Assembly: GCA_001799395.1 (NCBI GenBank)
Contig: MGTJ01000088.1
Span: 4,930 to 46,807 of the forward strand
From: Desulfobacterales bacterium RIFOXYA12_FULL_46_15
GTDB taxonomy: Bacteria; Desulfobacterota; Desulfobacteria; Desulfobacterales; Desulfobacteraceae
Direction: 5' to 3'
DNA length: 41,878 nucleotides
The notes beneath the pieces are model-generated. The model did no database searches and was not told the origin of the DNA. It was given only the letters and a program-made list of their open reading frames with translations. Positions 23,792-31,449 of this stretch are shown in pieces. Every line of letters begins with the position of its first letter. Position 1 is the first letter of the stretch. The position numbers were made by a program, and so were the translations under genes.

Positions 23792-25567
23792 TCATGCCAC
23801 CGGCAGATTGATGATAAAACAGGCGCCTTTTCCTTTTTGGCTTTCCACACGGATACTTCCCCCAAGGTTTTCAATAATGCGGTGAACGATGGAAAGCCCA
23901 AGACCTGTACCTGTGGGGCGGCTTGTAAAATAGGGATCGAAAATCTGATCCAGTGATTCCTCATCAATGCCGGCCCCGTTATCTTTGACCCGTATTTCAA
24001 TCCAATCCGTTTGCACCATATCCTTTACACCAACGGCCAGTGTCCCTCCTTTTTCAAGGGCTGCAACCGCATTAATGTACAAATTCAGAAGAACCTGGTT
24101 CATCCGGTCGCCATCCGAATAAATCAAGATTTTTTTTGTAGCAATGTCAACCTCGGCCCTGATTTCTTTTTGTTCCAGATCATGATGGACAAGCTTCAGG
24201 GAATGGTCGATCATCTGCCGGATATCCACTTCTTTTTTTTCAACCGTAAGGGGTTTTGCAAACTCAAGCAACTGGGTGATGGACCGGTTGATCCGTTCCA
24301 CTTCTTTGACCATGATAAGAGCTGTTTCCCGGTCATCTTCATTTTTCTCATACCGTTTGCCAAAATAGGTGGCAAACCCCTTGATGGAACTTAACGGATT
24401 TCTGATTTCATGGGCAACCCCTGCGGCCAGCTTGCCGATGGCAGCCAGCCGCCGATTAGTTTCCACCTGTTTTTTCAATTCGCTGATCAGGGTCAGATCC
24501 CTGAAAAGGAATACATAACCTGTAATCCTGCCCTCATAAGCCATGACAGGGGATGCCGTAATATCCAAAAGAACCCGGCGGCCAGTGTCGATTTCCAGGC
24601 TGATGTCCTTGTTCACTTGTTTTTGCGAGGTTTCCATTTCCTTTACAAGATCCGTCATTTCAGGAAAAGGCCGGACAAGAGCGGGGCCCAGGATATCCCT
24701 TGCTGCCCGGTTCACGGATGTAATACGGTTTTCCATGTCCATGGTCACAAGTCCTGACGGCATATTCTGGATCACATGGTCGGAAAATGCCTGAACCTGG
24801 GTCAGGGACGCCCTGGCAGCCCTGTAAGCCTGGAATGCAAAAAGTGCAATCATGCCGGCACACCCCAGGATAAAGAAAAAAACTGCCCGAAGAAGGGTCT
24901 CTCTTAAAAACCGTTCCTTTGCCAGTTTTTCCTTTTTCATGGAAAGCCCTGCAAAAATATAATGTTCAGCCGGTTCAGGGGAAGATCGTCTTTCATCCTC
25001 AAGATAAGGCTCGCTCCAGTCCTGGGGTTCTTGGCCATCCTGAAATTCCGGCGGCAGGGTTTCACGCATCATCGGCATCCCCATCATCCTGCCGTGTCCG
25101 TGCATACCTTGTCCCCGCCGGACAGGCACAAACCTTTTATAAATTTCAAATACCTCTTCCCCGCCTTCTGACGGTTTTACCCTGTAAAAAATCCGGCCCG
25201 GGTCCGGGCTGATATTTTCCGGAAGCGGCATATCTTTCAAATCCAGGCCCACTTTATTCATATTCGAATGGGCAAGAATTTTTCCATCCTTTGAGGTGAT
25301 CATCATATAGACCACCTCGGGCTGTAATGCGGTTTCAAAAATCATGGCCTGGATTCTCTTTGCCCCCCAGCGCATGGTAAACATTCCTGTCCTTGTCCCG
25401 GCCTCAAAGGTCCGGATCAGTGCCGTTCCCTTTTCCAGCAATTGCTGGGTAAAAAACTCCTTTTGTTTTTCCAGCCGCTCCAGGGTCATGAATGTAAAAA
25501 TCGGCAGGAGGATCAATAAAACACCTGCCGGTAAAAGGGGAGAAACAAACGAGGGCTTTTTTTTCAT
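23792..25567 (-). CDS. Membrane sensor histidine kinase, ZraS-like
   Basis: A 591-residue inner-membrane kinase: a membrane span at about 9-29, a periplasmic region of some 195 residues, a second span at about 226-248, a PAS domain (about 255-365), HisKA with H386 in VAHEIRNPLSSIKG and a HATPase with DNGAGIDEE and GTGLGLSIVHR. The periplasmic region holds a Met/His/Gly-rich stretch (151-168, with MHGHGRMMGMPMM) that could bind a metal such as copper, silver or zinc; E. coli ZraS has no such stretch that I recall. A weak SD precedes the ATG. It is followed by the NtrC-type partner and preceded by a candidate sigma-54 promoter shared with the divergent ZraP-like gene. Confidence 0.85.
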   Translation of the reverse strand: MKKKPSFVSPLLPAGVLLILLPIFTFMTLERLEKQKEFFTQQLLEKGTALIRTFEAGTRTGMFTMRWGAKRIQAMIFETALQPEVVYMMITSKDGKILAHSNMNKVGLDLKDMPLPENISPDPGRIFYRVKPSEGGEEVFEIYKRFVPVRRGQGMHGHGRMMGMPMMRETLPPEFQDGQEPQDWSEPYLEDERRSSPEPAEHYIFAGLSMKKEKLAKERFLRETLLRAVFFFILGCAGMIALFAFQAYRAARASLTQVQAFSDHVIQNMPSGLVTMDMENRITSVNRAARDILGPALVRPFPEMTDLVKEMETSQKQVNKDISLEIDTGRRVLLDITASPVMAYEGRITGYVFLFRDLTLISELKKQVETNRRLAAIGKLAAGVAHEIRNPLSSIKGFATYFGKRYEKNEDDRETALIMVKEVERINRSITQLLEFAKPLTVEKKEVDIRQMIDHSLKLVHHDLEQKEIRAEVDIATKKILIYSDGDRMNQVLLNLYINAVAALEKGGTLAVGVKDMVQTDWIEIRVKDNGAGIDEESLDQIFDPYFTSRPTGTGLGLSIVHRIIENLGGSIRVESQKGKGACFIINLPVA

Positions 25568-25626
25568 TTTATTTTTTTTCTCTGTTGATCATATTTTTAT
25601 CCTTATATCCCATAGATACATGCTTA

Positions 25627-25641
25627 GCAAAAACAATACCA
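25627..25641 (-). promoter_or_regulatory. Candidate sigma-54 promoter for the kinase/regulator pair
   Basis: On the minus strand TGGTATTGTTTTTGC has GG and GC exactly 10 bp apart and TTGC at the -12 side, but departs from consensus in the CACG part. It lies about 60 bp before the kinase ATG. Autogenous sigma-54 control would match E. coli zraSR. Confidence 0.45.
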
Positions 25642-25680
25642 TGGCTGAAAACACCATTTTCCGGGTGAAAAGAACCATAC

Positions 25681-25702
25681 TGGAATTCCAATACCGGGTA
25701 TT
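25681..25702. promoter_or_regulatory. Adjacent palindromes, candidate binding sites of the NtrC-type regulator
   Basis: TGGAATTCCA (25681-25690) is a perfect 10-bp palindrome. AATACCGGGTATT (25690-25702) is a perfect palindrome around a central G and shares one base with the first. Both lie between the two divergent sigma-54 promoters, about 130 bp upstream of the one at 25831, as expected for shared enhancer sites. The rest of the 345-bp gap (25568-25912) shows only the two promoters. Confidence 0.4.
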
Positions 25703-25830
25703 TTATCCACACCTGGATACAGCGCCCTGTGTAAAAAATATACAGAACAGCTCTGGTTTAAACAAGTCTTTAATCTGTATTATGAAAAAATATTATCTGA
25801 TTTCAAGCGGTTAATATTTTCTTTCATCCA

Positions 25831-25846
25831 TGGCACGGCCTTTGCT
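25831..25846 (+). promoter_or_regulatory. Sigma-54 promoter of ZraP-like gene
   Basis: TGGCACGGCCTTTGCT matches the consensus TGGCACG-N4-TTGCW at every fixed position. It is placed so that transcription would begin near 25857, about 55 bp before the ATG at 25913. Confidence 0.85.
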
Positions 25847-25912
25847 GATTATGAATTTCAGAAAGTGATCATAACGATCCGCAAACAATAAACATTATAC
25901 TTGGAGGTTATT

Positions 25913-26395
25913 ATGAAAAAATCAATGATTATCATCAGTTCAATCGTATTTCTTTCTCTTTTTACAGGAAGCGTGTTTGCCTTTGGGCCGGGAATGGGCA
26001 TGAGAGGAGGGGGCTGCCAGGGGTTTGGAGGACAAGATGCCTGGAATGATCTTTCAAAAGAACAAAGAGATGAATTCACGTCCCTTCGCCAGAAATTTAT
26101 CGATGAAACCTATGCGCTCAGAACAGCAGAATTTCAAAAACGCCAGGAAATGAGAATGCTTATGGAGACATCCAATCCTGACAGGGCAAAACTCAGCAAA
26201 TTATCAGAAGAAACCATGGATATTGAAAAACAATTAAACGAAAAACAGATTGATTTCATGCTGAATGCTAAGAAAATTTCACCTGAAATCGCTCTTGGCG
26301 CAGGGTTTGGACATGGCCGGGGCAAATCCGGCAACCGGGGCGGAAACCAGGATTGCCCCCGCTTCCAGGATGGCGGACGCCCATACCTGAATTAA
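25913..26395 (+). CDS. ZraP/Spy-like periplasmic protein
   Basis: A 160-residue exported protein. The N-terminal 22 residues form a signal peptide (MKKSMIIISSIVFLSLFTGS, cleavage after VFA). The mature protein begins Gly/Met-rich (FGPGMGMRGGGCQG), continues with a mainly helical LSKEQRDEFTSLRQKFIDETYALR region typical of the Spy/CpxP/ZraP fold, and ends Gly-rich with a His and a Cys (GHGRGKSG, DCPRFQDGG). This family chaperones or binds metals in the periplasm. The start is the ATG after GGAGG; a TTG four codons earlier lies on the SD itself. Consensus sigma-54 promoter upstream, divergent ZraS-like kinase: a likely regulated target of that pair. Metal specificity unknown. Confidence 0.82.
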   Translation: MKKSMIIISSIVFLSLFTGSVFAFGPGMGMRGGGCQGFGGQDAWNDLSKEQRDEFTSLRQKFIDETYALRTAEFQKRQEMRMLMETSNPDRAKLSKLSEETMDIEKQLNEKQIDFMLNAKKISPEIALGAGFGHGRGKSGNRGGNQDCPRFQDGGRPYLN

Positions 26396-26419
26396 ATCCG
26401 GAACGGCCATGTTTACAAA

Positions 26420-26450
26420 AAAACCCGGAAGCTCCCCCTTCCGGGTTTTT
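26420..26450. terminator. Bidirectional intrinsic terminator
   Basis: ACCCGGAAG (26423-26431) pairs with CTTCCGGGT (26438-26446) around a 6-nt loop; a T-run follows on plus and an A-run precedes it, giving a terminator for both strands. It separates the ZraP-like gene and the fumarylacetoacetate-hydrolase-family gene. Confidence 0.9.
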
Positions 26451-26451
26451 T

Positions 26452-27258
26452 CTATTCTTCAGACCCCACCTCGTTTTTCAGCCCGCCGATATGCTCAATC
26501 CTTGTTTCCAGCACATCTCCAGGTTTTAAATAAACAGGCGGTTTTCTTGTGAATCCCACCCCGGACGGAGTGCCTGTCAGGATCAGGGTGCCTGGTAAAA
26601 GCGTGGTGGATTCGGACAGATAAGAAATAATCCGGGCCACGGAAAAAATCATATCGCCGGTATTGCTCTTCTGCATGGTCTCTCCATTCAGAACACATTC
26701 GATATCAAGGGCGTCCGGGTCAGGTATTTCATCCGGGGTCGCAATCCACGGTCCAAAGGGGCAGAAGGTATCAAAGCTTTTCCCCCTTATCCATTGATTT
26801 CCCCCGGCATGCATCTGCCACCGCCTTGCAGACACATCATTGGCACAGGTATAACCAAGGACGTGATCCAGGGCCTCTTCCTCTGAAACATTTTTTGCCG
26901 CTGTTTTAATGATAACCCCCAGTTCAGCCTCATAATCAATTTCCGGGGCCTTTGAGCAGCAGGATGGAATCCTGATCTTATCCAGGTGGGCCGCAGCAGC
27001 ACCCGGGTTTTTCATAAACAGAACCGGATATCTCGGCAGATCAAGCCCTGTCTCCTTTGCATGGAGCCTGTAATTCAAGCCGATACATAATATGGCTCCC
27101 GGAACGACCGGGGTTAAGAATTGATGAACGATTTTTCTGTTCCCGGTAACCGTAAATTCAGAAAAGATATCTCCCTGAATCACGGCAGCAGTTTTTCCGT
27201 CAAAATCACAGCCTGAATAAATCCTGTGGCTGTCACTTTCAAATCTGAGTATTTGCAT
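26452..27258 (-). CDS. Fumarylacetoacetate hydrolase family protein
   Basis: A 268-residue enzyme of the FAH superfamily, which includes fumarylpyruvate hydrolases, 2-hydroxyhepta-2,4-dienedioate isomerases and oxaloacetate tautomerases. Metal-binding acids are visible in IDYEAELGVII and CANDVSAR; the catalytic-loop region GKSFDTFCPFGPWI and the terminal LTGTPSGVGF are typical. The start at 27258 follows AAAGGAAAAG; an upstream ATG at 27330 adds 24 residues outside the family. It stands alone between terminator-bounded units. Which keto-acid it handles cannot be told. Confidence 0.85.
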   Translation of the reverse strand: MQILRFESDSHRIYSGCDFDGKTAAVIQGDIFSEFTVTGNRKIVHQFLTPVVPGAILCIGLNYRLHAKETGLDLPRYPVLFMKNPGAAAAHLDKIRIPSCCSKAPEIDYEAELGVIIKTAAKNVSEEEALDHVLGYTCANDVSARRWQMHAGGNQWIRGKSFDTFCPFGPWIATPDEIPDPDALDIECVLNGETMQKSNTGDMIFSVARIISYLSESTTLLPGTLILTGTPSGVGFTRKPPVYLKPGDVLETRIEHIGGLKNEVGSEE

Positions 27259-27437
27259 GTTTCTTTTCCTTTGGTAAAAAGATATATAATCCTGTGTATA
27301 AAAGATGATTTTTATTTGTCTTAGAACCATTGCCCTGAAAGATCAAGACCCTGTGACCCGTCATATTGAAATGATGATCAAATCCAGTTTAAAAGATCCG
27401 GTTGCACTTTTGATAAGCTTTCTGATCGTTGTTTCAT

Positions 27438-29126
27438 CTATCTTTTCTGGAATTTTTTAAGCAGTTCGCCTGAAAAAGCAATCTGTCCCTTGGAAATAAA
27501 ATCACCCATATATTTTGGATTGGAAAAAATCTCCAGCAGTTTTATGGCAACCGGCTTATTTTTTTCCAACAGGTCACTCATATGGATTGAAAGAGAGCCG
27601 CCGGATGTAGCGATATACTGTTCAAAAAACCGCTGATAAAAAAACCGCTGGGGTTTATAGTTCTGGGCATATCCGGTCAAAAGTTTCAATGTTTCCTGAT
27701 GGAATTCATCAAAGGACAGGGATTCGGTTACAAGGGATTTCAAGCGGATATGACAGGTCTCTGCCAATGCCTTTCGGATATCTTCCATAAGGGATTTTGA
27801 TTCATCCTGAATCGCAATGCAGAGATCTTCTTTCATATGGATAACCAAAGAAAGGTGTTCAAGCGGCATGACTCTGAGCAAAGAGAGATATTTTTTGTGT
27901 ATCTCTTTTTTCGATGGCTCCAGGGCAGATGGTTCAAACTCAAGGTTTTTGACCATCCGGGTAATTTCGGAAAGCCGTGTTTCGATTATCTTAAAATCTT
28001 TAGGACCGGTCGGGAAAAAAAGAACTTCCATCTGTTTGATAAGTTCATTAAAATATAATTTAAAACAATCAAGAATGCAGTCCCTGTATTGTTCTTCTTT
28101 TTGAAGCGATCTGGAAAAGATTGTAATTTCAGGATAATCAAAGAGCATGGCCATTCTGTATCTTAATGAGGAAAAACGTTTTACGGTTTTTGCCTGAGGT
28201 GTTTCAGGATTTATCTCCTCATATTCAAAAAAAAATTTTGCAATATCCATTTTAAGGTTTGCATCCGCCTGCCCCAGGAATCCCTGGACGGATGCCCCGA
28301 TAAGGGCAATAAACCTGTAAACATAACCGAGATAATCGTTTATTCTTTTTAACAGGCCGGCTATGGCCTGATCCAGCTTGTCCATGACTTTTATATAATT
28401 TTTGTGGTCTTTTCCCTGTTGTAAGATTTGATCCCGGGTGTTCAATACTTTTGTAAAAAGAGCGATATCTTTTTTTATTTCCGCCCGGGATTCGGAAACA
28501 ATCCTTGAAAGCACCTCTTTTTCAATCCGGGGAAGTCTGGCGCCGACAAGCCGGCAGACAAGCGCTGCGTTTTCGACATCCCCGAAACTCTGCCGCCAAG
28601 GCCTGGCAAGTTTCAGGGTTTCAATGAGATTTTCAAGGACTTTGCCGACGAGAGTCCGGTAGTCTCTTCCTTCATTGCTCAAGTTTATGATTGTTTTCAA
28701 ATCAGGATCCAGAAGATCGTGGTTGATGGCCCCGCCTGGTAATTTCACCTGGTTGAAATAGGCGATGATGATATTCTTTGTGAGGTATTCAATGGTTATT
28801 TTATTATCCGCTTCTTCTATATCTTTTTCCGGGACCCGCATATCAGACTGGAAGGAATAATCTTCAGCCTCCTTTGTCAGGATATCAAACAAGAGATAAA
28901 GGTTTGAAATATATTGATCTGCATTTAAGGAATCCTCTTTTTCAATGGCAAAAAAGAAAAAAGCAATGATCTCACTTGTCAGGACAATGATTTTTCCCTG
29001 GCCGTCCACCTTGCTTTTTTCCATGGGATTCAGGTCTTTTGAACCCGATTTCATGATACCGGGCACCTTCTTCTGATACAATTTATTCCTGAACCGGATG
29101 ATTTTATCTTCTTCTAAGGTTTTCAT
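27438..29126 (-). CDS. Unrecognised 562-residue protein next to FapA-like gene
   Basis: I do not recognise this protein. It starts MKTLEEDKIIRFRNK (start at 29126; an ATG at 29141 would add 5 residues) and overlaps the 3' end of the FapA-like gene, so it is probably translated with it. It has no signal peptide and no clear membrane span, apart from a short hydrophobic run near residue 55 (IIAFFFFAIE). The rest is mainly charged and alpha-helical. No catalytic motif or metal-binding cluster was seen. A cytoplasmic regulator or scaffold is possible. Codon use looks like its neighbours. The overlap is the only link to function. Confidence 0.7.
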   Translation of the reverse strand: MKTLEEDKIIRFRNKLYQKKVPGIMKSGSKDLNPMEKSKVDGQGKIIVLTSEIIAFFFFAIEKEDSLNADQYISNLYLLFDILTKEAEDYSFQSDMRVPEKDIEEADNKITIEYLTKNIIIAYFNQVKLPGGAINHDLLDPDLKTIINLSNEGRDYRTLVGKVLENLIETLKLARPWRQSFGDVENAALVCRLVGARLPRIEKEVLSRIVSESRAEIKKDIALFTKVLNTRDQILQQGKDHKNYIKVMDKLDQAIAGLLKRINDYLGYVYRFIALIGASVQGFLGQADANLKMDIAKFFFEYEEINPETPQAKTVKRFSSLRYRMAMLFDYPEITIFSRSLQKEEQYRDCILDCFKLYFNELIKQMEVLFFPTGPKDFKIIETRLSEITRMVKNLEFEPSALEPSKKEIHKKYLSLLRVMPLEHLSLVIHMKEDLCIAIQDESKSLMEDIRKALAETCHIRLKSLVTESLSFDEFHQETLKLLTGYAQNYKPQRFFYQRFFEQYIATSGGSLSIHMSDLLEKNKPVAIKLLEIFSNPKYMGDFISKGQIAFSGELLKKFQKR

Positions 29127-31110
29127 TGATCTGAATCTCATAAATATCGCTGAAGGTATTATTGATCTGAAGCCGTATTTCCCTTATCTCTACCCGGCTG
29201 ATGATTTCCATTAATTCCTTTTGAGCATGCGCTCCGTGTATGATGGTCCCGGCGCAGACCCTTCCGTCTGCCACAACAACGGGATTCCCCGGGTTTGCCT
29301 TTACCCAGTCCGTAAAATTAATCTTTTCCTGATTCAGGTCTTCCGTCTGATCTTTACAGTCATCACAGGAACGGTCGATTTCAATAATTTTCATTTCATT
29401 TTTTTCAATTAAATTAAAACAGTCATTTAATTCATTCTCCAGCTTAAAAAATAGCGGCTCTTTCTGCTTAGAATCCATCATTTCCAACTCATTGGCCATC
29501 CGTGTTGTGGATTTCAGCAGTTCTCTATTATCTTGCAGGAGTTTTTCCTTTGTTTTTTCAAGAGCCTGCCTTTTTTCTGCCAGTTCTGCAACCCTTGATT
29601 CAATTTTTTTCAATTCTCTGACAATGAAGAGGTCACAGCCGACTACAATTTTATTCGGCGTTGTCCTTTCCGTTCCTATATTTTTTACAAAAATACCCTG
29701 GTTGAAAGAAATGGCTGAATTAACGATATCCCCGGTCATAATCCGGCAGGAGCCGCTGCTTTCTATCTGTGAATCAACAATCTCCTTTTCAACATATACA
29801 TTTCCAAGGCAATTGATTTTTGAATTATGAATATATTTTGCAGAGACATGGCCCCGGGAGTAAATGACTGCATCATTCACCCCCCCGGTAATGGTCACAT
29901 CTCCCTGGGCATGGATTTCACCCCCATCGGCTTCATTGATTTTTATATCAAATCCGTTTATCCTGAATCCGCTTTTCAACCCGCCCTGGACCTCAATATT
30001 GCCGCTATACTGCAAATGACCGGTCTCATACCCCACGTCCCCTTTTATGACAATCATGTCGATAACACCGATGCTTCCGGACCAGCTCAGTTTCGGGTGC
30101 CCTGATTGTTCAGCCGAGACTTTCATACCGTCTTCAGACAGAATAACCCCTGTTTTGATTTTCAGTGAAATGTCTTTTGAGGGCGTCGCCAAAAGTTCAT
30201 TGCCGTAAATATCTTTCCCGTTTTTTGATTCCGTAAAAGGAAATTTTTCAGCAAGCAGGGTTTTTGCCTCCACTCTGGGTATTTCTCCACGGTTCTTGAA
30301 ATCGATTTTTCCTTCTTCATCCACCTGGCCTGCTTTCAGATGATCCGTATCAAAATAATATTCGATTCTGGCATCGTTCCCGGCGATTTTCGGGGTGCCG
30401 GCAGCAATTTTAAAGCGTTTTTTTTTAAACCCGCTGGATTTGATAAATCCCTCAACGGCTTCTGCACCTTCAATGCCATACCGGATATCCCTGGATAAGA
30501 GAAGGCTGTAGATATCATCGGCAGTCAGGGTGTGGTCAAAATCCTCTGTTTTTCTTAGAAAGGCTGACATCCCATTGTTTTCTACCTCAAGAACCATCCC
30601 GCCCGGAACTGTTTCAGCAATATCTTTGCCCTTTGCTTTTTCTTCAGGCTCAGCCTCCTTTTCAGGGATATGACGCTCCTGGGGCTGGGGGAGATCTTCT
30701 TTTCTGATCATTTCAAGCTTAAGATTTCGTTTGTTCTGCTCCTGTATAACCTGTTGCAGTTGTTCTTTTGTCAGCTTACCGGAGTCATACAGAATCCGGC
30801 CGATAAGTTTGGGCGGCCGGTTTTCGGCAGCTGCCTTTTTCTGATGGTCAAGGGCGGCTTCAAGGGTTTCTTTGCTGATGAGCCCCATCTCCATGGCTAT
30901 AGTGCCGAATTTAATATTTTTTTTTATGATTTTTACGGCATCAATGGTTTGGATAAGCTGTTCCAGGGTTTTTAAAGAAATCAGGTCATGGGTAATAAAA
31001 TAGTCCTTTAACGCTTCTTCAAAATTTTCCGAAGACCTGCATGCATCAACAGCATCCCGGCAGTCTTTTTCTGAAATAAGTTTTTTTTGTAACGCGATTT
31101 TCTCAAGCAT
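29104..31110 (-). CDS. FapA/DUF342-family protein with N-terminal MshEN-like segments
   Basis: A 668-residue cytoplasmic protein. The N-terminal region (about 60-130) has two short helical repeats like the N-terminal domain of type II/IV secretion ATPases (FGTIAMEMGLISKETLEAAL and LIGRILYDSGKLTKEQLQQV), which in MshE bind c-di-GMP. A Lys/Glu-rich linker precedes a FapA/DUF342 domain from about 200: an N-terminal part, then a right-handed beta-helix rich in Gly/Ile/Val (GDVTITGGVNDAVIYSRGHV region) and a coiled-coil (about 500-590, rich in Lys, Glu and Leu), ending in a short polymer-like domain. DUF342 proteins are linked with polymer assembly and cell-envelope or signalling functions, but the role is not settled. 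First gene of a two-gene unit. Confidence 0.75.
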   Translation of the reverse strand: MLEKIALQKKLISEKDCRDAVDACRSSENFEEALKDYFITHDLISLKTLEQLIQTIDAVKIIKKNIKFGTIAMEMGLISKETLEAALDHQKKAAAENRPPKLIGRILYDSGKLTKEQLQQVIQEQNKRNLKLEMIRKEDLPQPQERHIPEKEAEPEEKAKGKDIAETVPGGMVLEVENNGMSAFLRKTEDFDHTLTADDIYSLLLSRDIRYGIEGAEAVEGFIKSSGFKKKRFKIAAGTPKIAGNDARIEYYFDTDHLKAGQVDEEGKIDFKNRGEIPRVEAKTLLAEKFPFTESKNGKDIYGNELLATPSKDISLKIKTGVILSEDGMKVSAEQSGHPKLSWSGSIGVIDMIVIKGDVGYETGHLQYSGNIEVQGGLKSGFRINGFDIKINEADGGEIHAQGDVTITGGVNDAVIYSRGHVSAKYIHNSKINCLGNVYVEKEIVDSQIESSGSCRIMTGDIVNSAISFNQGIFVKNIGTERTTPNKIVVGCDLFIVRELKKIESRVAELAEKRQALEKTKEKLLQDNRELLKSTTRMANELEMMDSKQKEPLFFKLENELNDCFNLIEKNEMKIIEIDRSCDDCKDQTEDLNQEKINFTDWVKANPGNPVVVADGRVCAGTIIHGAHAQKELMEIISRVEIREIRLQINNTFSDIYEIQINENLRRR

Positions 31111-31449
31111 TGTTCTATTTTTCTCTTCTTATGAACATCCGTTACATTCAAGTATTCCAAAAATCCGCAGGAACAGGAAAACAACTTTTACCTTGTAAAA
31201 GCGCAGGACTCATGCGTGATGCATATTTCACAAATAATCCTTTTATCATTTTCAGTCAAGATTTTTTCAGGTCCGGCAGGACCGGGGCTTTCCCTGAAGC
31301 TTAAACTCTTTTTCCCCTGGAATTTTGCTGTGAGTCTCTGAATTCATTTTTTTTTAACTTTTTAATATGATAAGAGTAAAATCTGTCTTAGGATGTGCTT
31401 TATTGATTAATTTTTACTATGCCGGTATTGCTGAATAGTGGAGGAGAAT
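31111..31449. other. Intergenic region between divergent FapA-like and HdrA-MvhD genes
   Basis: About 339 bp with no open frame of note. A weak promoter-like pair for the plus strand (TTCATT at 31343-31348 and TATGAT at 31366-31371, 17 bp apart) lies about 80 bp before the HdrA-MvhD start. No strong inverted repeat, sigma-54 element or RNA fold was seen. Confidence 0.5.
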
